Of a stretch of 64,000 bases of DNA, positions 46,745 through 56,015 are shown piece by piece. A model generated the notes under the pieces. The model saw nothing but the letters and a program-made list of their open reading frames with translations, was not told the DNA's origin and made no database searches. The stretch spans positions 1,054,001 through 1,118,000 of the forward strand of contig NZ_JBEFLP010000001.1 of assembly GCF_040149665.1 (NCBI RefSeq). Direction: 5' to 3'. A program made the position numbers and the translations under genes. The DNA comes from Sulfitobacter sp. HNIBRBA3233 (GTDB taxonomy: Bacteria; Pseudomonadota; Alphaproteobacteria; Rhodobacterales; Rhodobacteraceae). The stretch's first letter is position 1. Every line of letters starts with the position of its first letter.

Positions 46745-46766
46745 GTGGCGTATATAGCCGCCACAT
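46743..46766 (-). promoter_or_regulatory. Inverted repeat over the ccmF start codon
   Basis: Arms ATGTGGCG and CGCCACAT, perfect 8-bp, with an 8-base AT-rich spacer (TATATAGC). One arm contains the ccmF initiation ATG. AGAGGGG lies just outside the other arm; folding would bring it next to the ATG. Confidence 0.5.
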
Positions 46767-46807
46767 GCCCCTCTTCCAATGACTTATCGCAGGGCAGTTC
46801 GCCGCAG

Positions 46808-47380
46808 TCAGCGTGCCGCGCGCCAGTCGTCGAGCGCCGGGTTCGCTTCGGATCGCAGGGCCTGCGCGGCGGCCCGTACATCGGGGCCGGGATCTGCCGC
46901 GCCGATGCTGTCCGCGCGCATCCGGCCGATCATGGCGATAGTGTCGACCACCGGCTGCACATGGGCGACAGTCTGCACGATACTGCGCTGAAATTCCTGC
47001 GCTTTCACCTGATGCCGCGCCCCGAAATAGAAGGACACGATAACCCCCAGCAGCCACCACAGCGGCTCCGGCACCAGCGCGATGCCCTGCATCCGCTGCG
47101 CAAACCACAGGGGGGCGACCATCGCAGAGACAAAGAGCCCCAGCGTGCCTAATGCCAGCGCCGGACGCGGCACCCGGTTCAACCCGTCCATGAACCGGTC
47201 AAAGCCCCCCTTGGAGGGTGCAGAAAACTCCGCGCCATACTGGCTCATCGCCTGTTTCTGGACCTCAGCACCCCGTGCGGCACCCGCTTCGGCATTCTCG
47301 CGAAACACCTCGACGGTGTCGCGAAGCACGTTGCGTTCGCCCCCGAAGACCGTGTTGAAGACCCGTTCGATCAACCCCAT
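46808..47380 (-). CDS. GTA-type 3TM holin family protein
   Basis: A 190-residue protein resembling the holin-of-3TMs family linked to gene-transfer-agent release. The N-terminal ~70 residues are polar (FGGERNVLRDTVEVFRENAEAG), followed by two clear hydrophobic helices (about residues 73-97 and 105-120, ALALGTLGLFVSAMVAPLWF and LWWLLGVIVSFYFGAR) and a helical C-terminus. Its start overlaps the muramidase gene by 10 bp, making a lysis pair. The family assignment is by pattern recall; a phage holin relic is the alternative, but no other phage genes are present. Confidence 0.8.
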   Translation of the reverse strand: MGLIERVFNTVFGGERNVLRDTVEVFRENAEAGAARGAEVQKQAMSQYGAEFSAPSKGGFDRFMDGLNRVPRPALALGTLGLFVSAMVAPLWFAQRMQGIALVPEPLWWLLGVIVSFYFGARHQVKAQEFQRSIVQTVAHVQPVVDTIAMIGRMRADSIGAADPGPDVRAAAQALRSEANPALDDWRAAR

Positions 47381-47982
47381 GGCGCAGTCCTTTCGCGAAA
47401 TTCCGCTGTGGTCATGTGATAGCGCGGAGAGATGAACTCCTCGGCGCGTTTGATCCAGCCGCCCTTGCCGCCGGCGCGGGTCCGCGCGTATTTGCGACTG
47501 GCGGTCCGCCGGTCCGCAAGGCGGAAGTAGTAATTCCGCCGCGCGATGCCGTAGGCATCGACCAGATGATCGGGCGAGGCGTTGAAAGCCGCCCGCGCGG
47601 CGGCAACGCTCTGCGGCCCGAGCGCGCCATCCACGACCACGGCAAAGCCCATATCCGTCAGCAGGTTTTGCAGGATCTTCACCGCATTGGCACCCGCGTT
47701 GACGTACATGTCAAAGACCGACGCCTGAAGCGGTTGCGGCAGCTCCGCGATCAGCGGACGGGAGTAGTAATGCTTGAGAAAGATATCGACAGCCTGCTTG
47801 CGGTCGAGCTTGCGCACATCGGCGGCGGTGATCGCGCCGTCGTTGTCCAGATCGAGGCCCAGACGCCGCATGGTGTGGATCGTCACCCCGAAGTTCGTCG
47901 GCCCGCCCGGATCATCGGGATCGTTCACATAGCCGCCCTCGCGCTGGACGATTTCTTCGGCAATTTGTCTGACAGACTGCAT
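47371..47982 (-). CDS. Holin-associated N-acetylmuramidase (GH108-like)
   Basis: A 203-residue peptidoglycan muramidase. The family signature E15-GGYVNDPDDPGGPTNFGVT region (catalytic Glu at 15) opens the protein; a perfect EF-hand-like loop DLDNDGAITAAD (residues 44-55) follows; the LKHYYSRPLIAELP and VFDMYVNAGANAVKILQ segments complete the GH108/putative peptidoglycan-binding fold. It lacks a signal peptide, so access to the wall would depend on the holin next door (10-bp overlap). AGGGGGAAAGCC precedes the ATG. It sits 71 bases downstream of ccmE. Confidence 0.85.
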   Translation of the reverse strand: MQSVRQIAEEIVQREGGYVNDPDDPGGPTNFGVTIHTMRRLGLDLDNDGAITAADVRKLDRKQAVDIFLKHYYSRPLIAELPQPLQASVFDMYVNAGANAVKILQNLLTDMGFAVVVDGALGPQSVAAARAAFNASPDHLVDAYGIARRNYYFRLADRRTASRKYARTRAGGKGGWIKRAEEFISPRYHMTTAEFRERTAPWG

Positions 47983-48053
47983 GGCTTTCCCCCTTCAGGT
48001 CGGGGAACAAGCTGCGGCAGGACAGGTTAACGCAGGCTCACCTCAGCGTACGC

Positions 48054-48497
48054 TCAGCTGTCGGGTTCTTTGTAGACGCCCTGTTCCTTCAGCGCGTCCA
48101 CGACTTCCTTGGGCATGTAGGTCTCGTCGTGTTTTGCAAGTATTTCAGTGGCCTGAAAGACGCCGTTGATGTAGGAGCCGGTACCCACCATGCCTTGGTT
48201 CTCTTCAAAGAGATCGGGCAGCACCCCTGAATAGACAACCGGAACGGAGGCGCCGCCATCGGTCACGGAAAAGCTGATCTGCTCGCCCTCGCCGCGCCGC
48301 AGGGTGCCTTCCTCGACCAGACCACCGATGCGGAATACCTCGGTCGGTCCGGGCGGTTCGGCAATGATCTGCGACGGCGCGCGAAAGAAATTGATCCCGT
48401 CGCGCATACCGTATCCGATCAGTGCGGTTGCGGCGATCAGTGCCACAACCGCCACTGCAATCACCTGTATACGGCGCTGCTTTTTCAGGCTTTTCAT
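48054..48497 (-). CDS. ccmE: Haem chaperone CcmE
   Basis: A 147-residue membrane-anchored periplasmic OB-fold protein that carries haem to CcmF. One N-terminal helix (about 10-30) precedes the barrel. The covalent haem site is H123 with Y127 (KHDETYMPKE; HxxxY type). It lies 7 bases downstream of argC and 71 bases upstream of the muramidase, all on the minus strand. Confidence 0.95.
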   Translation of the reverse strand: MKSLKKQRRIQVIAVAVVALIAATALIGYGMRDGINFFRAPSQIIAEPPGPTEVFRIGGLVEEGTLRRGEGEQISFSVTDGGASVPVVYSGVLPDLFEENQGMVGTGSYINGVFQATEILAKHDETYMPKEVVDALKEQGVYKEPDS

Positions 48498-48504
48498 CTG
48501 ATCC

Positions 48505-49533
48505 TCACGGGAAAAGAGGGGCCATCATCAATCCCTCGGTCTCCTCGATACCTAACATCAGATTGGCATTTTGCAACGCCTGGCCCGATGACCCCTTCGT
48601 GAGGTTGTCGAGCGCCGCCACGACGATCGCGCGCCCCTCGATCCGGTCACCGCTGACACCGATGTGGCAGAAGTTCGATCCGCGGATGTGCCGCGTACTC
48701 GGCGCTTCGCCGAAGGGCAGCACCTCAAGGAAGGGCTCGCTGGCATAGGCCGTCTGCAAGGCGGCATGGATCGCCTGCGGATCCCCCTTGACGTAAACGG
48801 TGGCAAGGATGCCACGGTTGGCGGGCACGAGATGCGGCGTGAACTGCACCTTTACGGGCCGTCCGGCAACGGCGGAAAATTCCTGATCGAATTCGCCCAG
48901 ATGCCTGTGCGTGCCGCCCAGTGCATAGGCGTGATAGCCTTCCGACAGTTCCGCGTGCAGCAGGTTTTCCTTCAGCGACCGCCCCGCCCCCGATACCGCG
49001 CACTTCAGGTCGAGGATGATGTCGTCGAGGTCGATCAAACCGCGCTCGATCAGCGGGCGCAGAGCGAACTGGCCGGTCGCGGCATTGCAGCCGGTTCCGG
49101 CGACCAGCCGCGCGTTGCGGATATCCTCGCGGTAGAATTCGGTCAGCCCGTAAACCGCCTCGGCCTGCTGCTCCAGCGCGGCGTGGGGGTTGCCGTACCA
49201 CCGCCGGTATTCCTCGGGATCGCGCAGCCGGAAGTCGGCCGACAGATCGACGATCTTCAGATCCTTCGGCAGCGCGCGAATAACCTCTTGCGAGGTCTTG
49301 TGCGGCAGGGCGCAAAAGCACAGGTCGATCTGGGAAAAATCGATCTCTTCCATGGTGACGAGATCGGGCAGATCGAGGTGGCGCAGGTGCGGGAAGACCT
49401 CGGCCAAGCTCTGCCCGGCTTTCGAATTTCCGCCCAGCGCCTTGATTTTCATCGAAGAATGGCCGGCAATCAGCCGGATCAGTTCGGCGCCGGTGTAGCC
49501 CGAGGCGCCAAGGATTGCGATATTATATGTCAT
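48505..49533 (-). CDS. argC: N-acetyl-gamma-glutamyl-phosphate reductase
   Basis: A 342-residue NADPH-dependent reductase of arginine synthesis (third step). The Rossmann motif is [15 protein letters not shown] at the N-terminus, and the catalytic Cys is in [18 protein letters not shown]. The C-terminal part ends with [15 protein letters not shown], normal for the family. The 43-base gap from murI and 7-base gap to ccmE suggest an operon murI-argC-ccmE. Confidence 0.95.
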   Translation of the reverse strand: MTYNIAILGASGYTGAELIRLIAGHSSMKIKALGGNSKAGQSLAEVFPHLRHLDLPDLVTMEEIDFSQIDLCFCALPHKTSQEVIRALPKDLKIVDLSADFRLRDPEEYRRWYGNPHAALEQQAEAVYGLTEFYREDIRNARLVAGTGCNAATGQFALRPLIERGLIDLDDIILDLKCAVSGAGRSLKENLLHAELSEGYHAYALGGTHRHLGEFDQEFSAVAGRPVKVQFTPHLVPANRGILATVYVKGDPQAIHAALQTAYASEPFLEVLPFGEAPSTRHIRGSNFCHIGVSGDRIEGRAIVVAALDNLTKGSSGQALQNANLMLGIEETEGLMMAPLFP

Positions 49534-49576
49534 GTTTTCCGTCCGAGAATATGGGGGTCTGCGTCGATGGGGCCGG

Positions 49577-50386
49577 TCAGGCCGATTGGAATTCCAATCG
49601 TCGTCGCAAGAACTGCGTCGCCCGGTCGCTGACCTTTTTCGGGTCGCCCGTGGTCAGGAAGGCTGCGGAGCCCTGCCCGGCTTTATCGGGATGGCGGTTC
49701 AGGTAATCGGCAAGGCTTTCGGCGACCAGTTCGGCCTGGCTGAACACCCGCACATCAGCGCCCAGCGCGTCCTGAAAGGCGTCATGCATCAGCGGGTAAT
49801 GCGTACAGCCCAGGATCGCGCATTGCGGATGCGGCATCTTGCGCTTCAGCGCGTCGACATGGCTTTTCACCAGCGCCTCGGCAAGGATGAAATCACCGTC
49901 CTCGATCGCGTCGACGACACCGCCGCAGGCCTGCGCCTCGACGTCCACACCGATCGCACGGAACGCCAGCTCGCGCTGGAACGCCCGCGTGGCAACCGTT
50001 GCGGGGGTCGCGAACAGCGCCACCTCGGTCACCGACACTTCGCGCGGCGGAGAATTGTCGCCCCACTGCCGTTCGGTCAGCGCCTCGATCAGGGGCACGA
50101 ATACCCCCAGAACCCGTTTGTCCGAAGGCACCCAGCTTTCCTGCATCCGTCGCAGTGCGGCGGCCGATGCGGTATTGCACGCAAGCACAACCAGATCGCA
50201 GCCGGCGTCGAACAGACGCTGGGTCGCGGCGACTGTCAGGTTATAGATGTCATCCGCGTCGCGCACCCCGTATGGCGCGTTCGCGCTGTCCGCCAGATAG
50301 ACGAACTCGTGATCCGGCAGGCGCTTTTGCACCGCGTCCCAGATCGTCAGACCGCCCAGCCCGCTATCGAATATTCCAACCGCCAT
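49577..50386 (-). CDS. murI: Glutamate racemase
   Basis: A 269-residue racemase making D-glutamate for peptidoglycan. Catalytic Cys residues are C70 in [11 protein letters not shown] and the Cys of [10 protein letters not shown]. The N-terminus [14 protein letters not shown] is canonical; the start at 50386 was chosen for that, as the frame runs 27 codons further without similarity. It is 7 bases downstream of the acyltransferase gene. Confidence 0.95.
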   Translation of the reverse strand: MAVGIFDSGLGGLTIWDAVQKRLPDHEFVYLADSANAPYGVRDADDIYNLTVAATQRLFDAGCDLVVLACNTASAAALRRMQESWVPSDKRVLGVFVPLIEALTERQWGDNSPPREVSVTEVALFATPATVATRAFQRELAFRAIGVDVEAQACGGVVDAIEDGDFILAEALVKSHVDALKRKMPHPQCAILGCTHYPLMHDAFQDALGADVRVFSQAELVAESLADYLNRHPDKAGQGSAAFLTTGDPKKVSDRATQFLRRRLEFQSA

Positions 50387-50393
50387 GCACGCC

Positions 50394-51281
50394 TCACCGG
50401 CTGCGATGCCGGTCCTCGAATTCATATCCCGCATGAGACCAATCAAGCGGTTCTGGAGCAAGCTCATACGTCTCTTTGCGCAGGAAATCCATCATTGCTT
50501 TGCCGTCTTTTGCAATCGGGTCCAGAACGTCGCGGGCGATCGGTTTTCCGATGACCAGCCTGACCGGTGTGTCGACCCTTGCACGGAACTCCTTGATCAG
50601 AAGGCCCAGCCGCAGGGTGGAATGCAGGTGGCTGGCGATCTGGAACATGCGGCTGGTGTGCCCGTCGAAGAATACCGGCAATACCGCCGCGTCGGATTTG
50701 GCAATCATCCGCGCGGTAAAGCTGCGCCAGTTGGGGTCCATCGGGCGGCTGAAGGGCTTTGCCGCCGTGCTCACGGTGCCGCCGGGGAAGATACCGATCG
50801 CGCCGCCCTGCCCCAGATACTCAAGCGCCGTGCGCCGCGTGGCGAGGTTGAGCGCAAGCGCCTCTTTGGTCTGATCGAAATCGATCGGCAGAAGCATCCG
50901 GTGCAGTTCCGGCGCGCGGGCAAAGACCGAGTTTGCCATGATCCGGAAATCCCCTCGGGTGCGCGCCAGAAGATGGCCCATGACCAGCCCGTCCAGAATG
51001 CCGTAGGGATGGTTCGCGATCACGATCAGGGGTCTGTCGCGCGGTATGTCGTCCAGACATCCCCCCACCACGTCAAGGCTCAGACCGTAGCGGTCCATCA
51101 TCACGTCGAAGAAATTCCGCCCCTGCGCGATCTCGTCCTGATAGCCCCGCGCACGTTTCAGCAAGACCCGCCGCCCGGTGGTGTTTTCCAGCACGCGGAT
51201 CATTGCCTTGCCGCCGCGTGTCTGCGCGGACCACGCATAGCTCAGATCGCGCGCGGAAGGGCTGTGCTCAGTCGGTTGCAT
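50394..51281 (-). CDS. Lysophospholipid acyltransferase-family protein
   Basis: A 295-residue membrane-associated acyltransferase (PlsC/LPLAT fold). The catalytic HX4D motif is NHPYGILD (about residue 90), followed by the acceptor-binding IFPGGTVST block where PlsC proteins have FPEGT. The C-terminus resembles the OlsA/ornithine-lipid-type group as well as general LPLATs, so the acceptor lipid is uncertain. It is 59 bases downstream of iorAB and immediately upstream of murI. Confidence 0.83.
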   Translation of the reverse strand: MQPTEHSPSARDLSYAWSAQTRGGKAMIRVLENTTGRRVLLKRARGYQDEIAQGRNFFDVMMDRYGLSLDVVGGCLDDIPRDRPLIVIANHPYGILDGLVMGHLLARTRGDFRIMANSVFARAPELHRMLLPIDFDQTKEALALNLATRRTALEYLGQGGAIGIFPGGTVSTAAKPFSRPMDPNWRSFTARMIAKSDAAVLPVFFDGHTSRMFQIASHLHSTLRLGLLIKEFRARVDTPVRLVIGKPIARDVLDPIAKDGKAMMDFLRKETYELAPEPLDWSHAGYEFEDRHRSR

Positions 51282-51340
51282 CGGGGTCTCCGGTAATGTC
51301 CGCCCCGGTTCTAGAGGACGGACATGACAGATGTGTTACG

Positions 51341-54300
51341 CTATTGCGCCGCCTTGTCCATCCGCTCGCCCCCGGCGCGGATCAGCGCCAACAGTTCTTC
51401 GCGGCGCTTCGCGGCCTTGGCCTCGTTGGCCTGTTTGACGGGACCGAAGCCGCGAATCTGCAAGGGCAGTTCTGCAAGGGCCACAATCGCCTCGCGGGTA
51501 TTTTCGGTCAGTTTTGGCAGCACCTCGGCCATGTCACGCTCGTATTGCGTGATCAGCGCGCGCTCCATCCGGCGCTCGGCCGTGTATCCGAACGGATCGA
51601 GCGGCGTGCCGCGCAGCCCCTTGAGCCGCGCCATTATACGCAGCGGCCTTTCCAGCCACGGCCCGAATTCGCGCTTGGCGGGGCGTCCGTCCGGACCGGT
51701 CCTGGACAGCAAGGGCGGGGCGAGGTTGAAGGTCATTTTGAAATCACCCTCGAATTCCGCCTGCGCGCGTTCGCGCGATGACAGCAGCAGCCGCGCGACT
51801 TCGTATTCGTCCTTGTAGGCCAGCACCTTGTGATAGCCCAGCGCCACGGCCTCGCGCAGTTTGGCATCCTCCACGCCCTCGACCATACGGCGATACCGCT
51901 TTGCCAGGCGTTTGCCCTGATAGGCGGTCAGGTGCTCGGCGCGGAATGCGATACGCTCGGCCAGGGTCTTGGGCAATTGCACCACCTTGGGATTGATCAC
52001 CGCCTGCGCGTCCTGCGGATGCTCCACCGCCCAGCGGCCAAGCGTGAAGGCGCGCAGGTTGCGTTCGACCGCGGCGCCGTTCAGCTTGATCGCCGCCTCG
52101 ATCGCCTCGAGCGAGAGAGGGATCAGACCACGCTGCCACGCGCCGCCGAAGATCATCATGTTGGAATAGATCGAATCGCCCAGCGTCGCCTTGGCCAGAT
52201 CGGACGCGTCGAAGAGCACGACATCGTCCTTCAGCCGCGCCTGCAAAGACAGCTCCAGCTGCTCGTAGGGCATCTGGAATTCGGTATCGCGGGTGAAATC
52301 GCCGGTGATGATCTGGTGGGCATTCACCACTGCGCCCGTGCGTCCGGAGGACGTAAGGCCCAGCGTCTTGTGACCTGCCGATACCACCAGATCGCCGCCG
52401 ATCAGCGCATCGCATTCGCCAGTCGCAACACGGATCGCGGTGATGTCCTCGGGCCGCTCCGCCAGACGGCAGTGGATGTGAACCGCGCCGCCCTTCTGGG
52501 CAAGGCCCGCCATTTCCATCATGCCCGCACCCTTGCCGTCGATCTGTGCGGCCTGCGCCAGCACCGCGCCGATGGTCACGACACCGGTACCACCGACACC
52601 GGTGATCACGACATTGAAGGTGCCGTCAATCGCGGGCAGCGTCGGCGCAGCCAGATCGGGGATCTTCACCTCGGTCGTGGCCTCGCGCCGCACCTTCGCC
52701 CCTTCGAGGGTCACGAAAGACGGGCAGAACCCTTTGACGCAGGAGAAATCCTTGTTGCAAGAGGACTGGTCGATGGCGCGTTTGCGGCCAAGTTCCGTTT
52801 CCTTGGGCACGATGGACACGCAGTTCGACTGTACCCCGCAATCGCCACAGCCTTCGCAGACGTCGGTGTTAATGAACACGCGCTTGTCGGGATCGGGAAA
52901 CAGCCCGCGCTTGCGGCGGCGGCGTTTTTCGGCCGCACAGGTCTGGATATAGACGATCGCGCTCACGCCTTCCGTCTGGGCCAGTTTTTTCTGCACGCTA
53001 TCAAGCTCGGCGCGCTCATGCAGCTCCACGCCCTTGAAGCGCGCGAAATCCACATCCTCTTTCTCGTCGTAGACCACGGCAAGGTTCTTGACGCCCATGG
53101 CGCGCAATTCGGCAACGATGCGCGGCGCGTCCAGATCGCCTTCGTTGTGCTGGCCGCCGGTCATGGCGACCGCATCGTTGTAGAGGATCTTGTAGGTGAT
53201 GTTGGTGCCTGCCGCCAATGCCGCGCGGATCGCCTGCACGCCCGAGTGGTTGTAGGTGCCGTCGCCGAGGTTCTGGAACACATGCGGCGTATTCGAAAAC
53301 GGCGCCTCACCGATCCAGTTCGCGCCTTCGCCGCCCATGTGGGTAAAGCCTAGGGTTTCGCGGTCCATCCACTGCGCCATGAAATGGCAGCCAATGCCCG
53401 CGTAGGCGCGGCTGCCCTCGGGCACCTTGGTCGACGTATTGTGCGGACAGCCCGAACAGAAATACGGCAGTCTGGCCGCCAGTTCCGGCGCGTTGTCCTG
53501 CCGGCGCGCCTCGTCCAGCTTGGCCATGCCCGCGCGGATACCTTCGGTGCCGCGGCCCTCCTCGCACAGAACCTCGCCCAGTTTGGTCGCGATATCCGTC
53601 GGATCAAGCGCCCAGCGCGCCGAGAAGAATTCCTCGCCGTTCTTGCGCCCGCCGTAGACGCGGTGGCGCATGTCGTCGTCAAACAGCGCTTCCTTGATCT
53701 GTACCTCGATCAGCTTGCGCTTTTCCTCGACCACCACGATCAGGTCCAGATCCTCGGCCCAGTCGTGAAAGCCCTTCATGTTCAGCGGCCAGGTCTGGCC
53801 CACCTTGTAGGTGGTGATGCCCAGCCGCTCTGCCTCTGCCTCGTCGATGCCCAGAAGGCTGAGCGCGTGCAAAAGGTCGAGCCAGTTCTTGCCCGCCGCG
53901 ACAAAGCCGATCTTCGCACCGGGTTTGCCCCAGACGCGCTTGTCGATGCCGTTGGCGTGAGCGAAGGCTTCGGCGGCGTATCTCTTGTAGTCGATCAGGC
54001 GCGCTTCCTGGTCGACGCGGTCATCCACGAGACGGATGTTCAACCCGCCCTGCGGCATCTCGAATGCAGGTTCGACAAAGGACAATCTGTGCGGATCGCC
54101 GTCTACGACGGAGGTCACCTCGACAGTGTCCTTCATCGTCTTCAGCCCGACCCACAGACCCGAAAACCGCGACAGCGCCCAGCCGTAGATCGCGTAGTCC
54201 AGCATCTCCTGCACCCCGGCCGGCGAGACGATGGGCATATAGGCGTCCACCATCGCGAATTCCGACTGGTGCAGCACGGTCGAGGACTCGCCCGTGTGGT

Positions 54301-54739
54301 CGTCCCCCATTGCCATGATCACGCCACCGTACTTCGACGATCCGGCCATGTTCGCGTGGCGCATCACGTCGCCCGAACGATCCACGCCGGGCCCCTTGCC
54401 GTACCACAGCCCGAAGACCCCGTCGTATTTGCCCTCGCCACGCAGTTCGGCCTGCTGCGCACCCCAGAGCGCAGTCGCCGCGAGATCCTCGTTCAGACCG
54501 GGCTGAAAGGTGACGCGATACTCGGACAGTTGTTTCTCGGCCCGGGCCATCTGCATGTCCACGGCACCCAAGGGAGACCCACGGTATCCGGTCACCAGAC
54601 CCGCGGTATTCAACCCCGCCGCCGTGTCGCGCGCTGACTGCATCATCATCGCGCGCACCAACGCTTGCGTTCCGTTCAACAGAACCTGTCGCTTTTTCAG
54701 GTCGAAACGGTCATTTAGTGAAATATCCTGCGTCGTCAT
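51341..54739 (-). CDS. Indolepyruvate ferredoxin oxidoreductase, fused alpha/beta/gamma chain
   Basis: A 1132-residue fused 2-oxoacid:ferredoxin oxidoreductase that decarboxylates aryl-pyruvates to aryl-acetyl-CoA (IorA plus IorB in one chain). The pyruvate-binding and thiamine-diphosphate domains occupy roughly residues 15-570 (CSGCPHNTST, MTGGQHNEGDLD). The ferredoxin-like Cys cluster CEGCGDCGVQSNC...CNKDFSC...CPSF lies around 640-700, and the gamma domain (ITGVGGTGVVTIGAVL) follows. The start at 54739 has GGGAGGGAC upstream. It is divergent from a LysR gene across a strong palindrome. Typical of aromatic amino-acid catabolism in this group. Confidence 0.92.
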   Translation of the reverse strand: MTTQDISLNDRFDLKKRQVLLNGTQALVRAMMMQSARDTAAGLNTAGLVTGYRGSPLGAVDMQMARAEKQLSEYRVTFQPGLNEDLAATALWGAQQAELRGEGKYDGVFGLWYGKGPGVDRSGDVMRHANMAGSSKYGGVIMAMGDDHTGESSTVLHQSEFAMVDAYMPIVSPAGVQEMLDYAIYGWALSRFSGLWVGLKTMKDTVEVTSVVDGDPHRLSFVEPAFEMPQGGLNIRLVDDRVDQEARLIDYKRYAAEAFAHANGIDKRVWGKPGAKIGFVAAGKNWLDLLHALSLLGIDEAEAERLGITTYKVGQTWPLNMKGFHDWAEDLDLIVVVEEKRKLIEVQIKEALFDDDMRHRVYGGRKNGEEFFSARWALDPTDIATKLGEVLCEEGRGTEGIRAGMAKLDEARRQDNAPELAARLPYFCSGCPHNTSTKVPEGSRAYAGIGCHFMAQWMDRETLGFTHMGGEGANWIGEAPFSNTPHVFQNLGDGTYNHSGVQAIRAALAAGTNITYKILYNDAVAMTGGQHNEGDLDAPRIVAELRAMGVKNLAVVYDEKEDVDFARFKGVELHERAELDSVQKKLAQTEGVSAIVYIQTCAAEKRRRRKRGLFPDPDKRVFINTDVCEGCGDCGVQSNCVSIVPKETELGRKRAIDQSSCNKDFSCVKGFCPSFVTLEGAKVRREATTEVKIPDLAAPTLPAIDGTFNVVITGVGGTGVVTIGAVLAQAAQIDGKGAGMMEMAGLAQKGGAVHIHCRLAERPEDITAIRVATGECDALIGGDLVVSAGHKTLGLTSSGRTGAVVNAHQIITGDFTRDTEFQMPYEQLELSLQARLKDDVVLFDASDLAKATLGDSIYSNMMIFGGAWQRGLIPLSLEAIEAAIKLNGAAVERNLRAFTLGRWAVEHPQDAQAVINPKVVQLPKTLAERIAFRAEHLTAYQGKRLAKRYRRMVEGVEDAKLREAVALGYHKVLAYKDEYEVARLLLSSRERAQAEFEGDFKMTFNLAPPLLSRTGPDGRPAKREFGPWLERPLRIMARLKGLRGTPLDPFGYTAERRMERALITQYERDMAEVLPKLTENTREAIVALAELPLQIRGFGPVKQANEAKAAKRREELLALIRAGGERMDKAAQ

Positions 54740-54804
54740 GGTGTCCCTCCCAAGAAACCATAGGCATGAAATCCAGTTCATCATGCATCATTGATTAGCA
54801 CAAT

Positions 54805-54823
54805 AGGTCATAATATATGACCT
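54805..54823. promoter_or_regulatory. Palindromic operator between iorAB and the LysR gene
   Basis: AGGTCATAATATATGACCT: perfect 8-bp arms AGGTCATA/TATGACCT with a 3-base centre. It contains a T-N11-A LysR-type box (TCATAATATATGA). It lies 66 bases upstream of iorAB and 105 bases upstream of the LysR gene. Confidence 0.7.
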
Positions 54824-54927
54824 GCATAGGGTATGTTCCGATTTTTTCGCACCGAACCGGCCCGAGGGGCTGTGTCGGTTACGTCTTATGATGTATTGGA
54901 CAGATCACAGCGGAGGCGGGAGTTGGG

Positions 54928-55824
54928 ATGGACTGGGATAAATTGCGGATATTTCATGCGGTCGCGGACGCGGGGTCTCTGACCCACGCGGGCGAGAAGC
55001 TGAACCTGTCACAATCCGCGGTCAGCCGCCAGATTCGCGGCCTCGAAGAGCAGTTGAACACCAACCTCTTCCACCGCCACGCCCGCGGGCTGATCCTGAC
55101 CGAACAGGGCGAACTTCTGTTCGATGCGACCAGCGCGATGACCAAACGCGTCGATGCCGCCTCGGCGCGGATCCGCGACAGCGAGGAAGAGGTTTTCGGC
55201 GAGTTGCGCGTCACGACAACGACCGGTTTCGGCACGCTGTGGCTGGCGCCGCGCATGTCGAAGCTCTACGAGAAATATCCCGACCTGAAGGTCGACCTGA
55301 TGCTCGAGGAGCGGGTGCTGGACTTGCCGATGCGCGAGGCCGATGTCGCCATCCGCCTCAAGGAGCCAAGCCAAGCCGATCTGGTGCGAAAGCGGCTGAT
55401 GACAGTGCGTATGTGCCTCTACGCGTCGCCCGAGTATCTGGCCACGCGCGGCACGCCCGAGCGCCTTGAGGATCTGAGCAACCATCGCCTGATTTGCCAG
55501 AACACCGACAGCGATCAGGTCGGCGCGGGTCTCAGCCTGATCCAGCAGCTGATGCTCTATGACATCAAATCCTTGCTGACCGTGAACAATTACTTCGGCG
55601 TCTTGCAGGGGGTGTTGCACCATCTCGGCATCGGGGTGCTGCCCGACTACCTGATTCAGGATTTCCCGGATCTGGTGCAGGTCCTGCCGGATGTGGAATC
55701 AGCCGATGTGCCGGTTTTCCTCGCCTATCCCGAAGAGCTGCGGCAATCAAAAAGAGTCGCCGCTTTCAAGGATTTCGTTCAGGAAGAGATCATCGCCTAC
55801 CGGAAACAGCTGAAAGAACGCTAG
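54928..55824 (+). CDS. LysR-family transcriptional regulator
   Basis: A 298-residue LysR-type regulator. The N-terminal winged helix-turn-helix is MDWDKLRIFHAVADAGS...LNLSQSAVSRQIRGLEEQ, and the effector-binding domain covers about 90-290. The start at 54928 has CGGAGGCGGG upstream. Because it is divergent from iorAB across a shared palindrome, it most likely controls that gene and itself; the effector is unknown, perhaps an aromatic amino acid or keto acid (inference). Confidence 0.9.
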   Translation: MDWDKLRIFHAVADAGSLTHAGEKLNLSQSAVSRQIRGLEEQLNTNLFHRHARGLILTEQGELLFDATSAMTKRVDAASARIRDSEEEVFGELRVTTTTGFGTLWLAPRMSKLYEKYPDLKVDLMLEERVLDLPMREADVAIRLKEPSQADLVRKRLMTVRMCLYASPEYLATRGTPERLEDLSNHRLICQNTDSDQVGAGLSLIQQLMLYDIKSLLTVNNYFGVLQGVLHHLGIGVLPDYLIQDFPDLVQVLPDVESADVPVFLAYPEELRQSKRVAAFKDFVQEEIIAYRKQLKER

Positions 55825-55901
55825 GTCCGGTCGGGCCTGTCGCGCGCAAAGCCATGCAGAAATCGCATATCTGCCATGACGGGCCAGCTTCGCATTTTGC
55901 C

Positions 55902-55930
55902 TTGATTAGAGGCATCGCGCCCCCTAATTC
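55902..55930 (+). promoter_or_regulatory. Possible promoter of the candidate small RNA
   Basis: TTGATT (55902-55907), a 17-bp spacer and TAATTC (55925-55930). The -10 match is weak. Confidence 0.25.
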
Positions 55931-55936
55931 GGCAGC

Positions 55937-56015
55937 ATGAGGCTGACGCGGCCCTGCCGCTCTCCTCATACCTCCCTGTTGGACTTGGCCGGGCCTTTGC
56001 GCCCGGTCTTTTTTT
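55937..56015 (+). ncRNA. Candidate small RNA with CCUCC motif
   Basis: About 79 bases. An outer stem TGAGG/CCTCA (55938-55942 / 55964-55968) encloses GCGGC/GCCGC (55948-55952 / 55956-55960); a single-stranded ACCTCCCTGTTGG follows, then the terminator. CCUCC could pair with Shine-Dalgarno sequences. No gene ends close before it (LysR stop 113 bases upstream), so an independent transcript is more likely than a simple 3' terminator. Not matched to a named family. Confidence 0.4.
55989..56015 (+). terminator. Intrinsic terminator of the small RNA or LysR gene
   Basis: CCGGGC-CTTTGC-GCCCGG perfect 6-bp stem followed by TCTTTTTTT. Confidence 0.82.

Noticed and set aside
46808-47982. Remnant of a complete prophage
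   Set aside because: Only holin and muramidase are present; no capsid, tail, integrase or attachment repeats lie in the surrounding ccm/arg genes.
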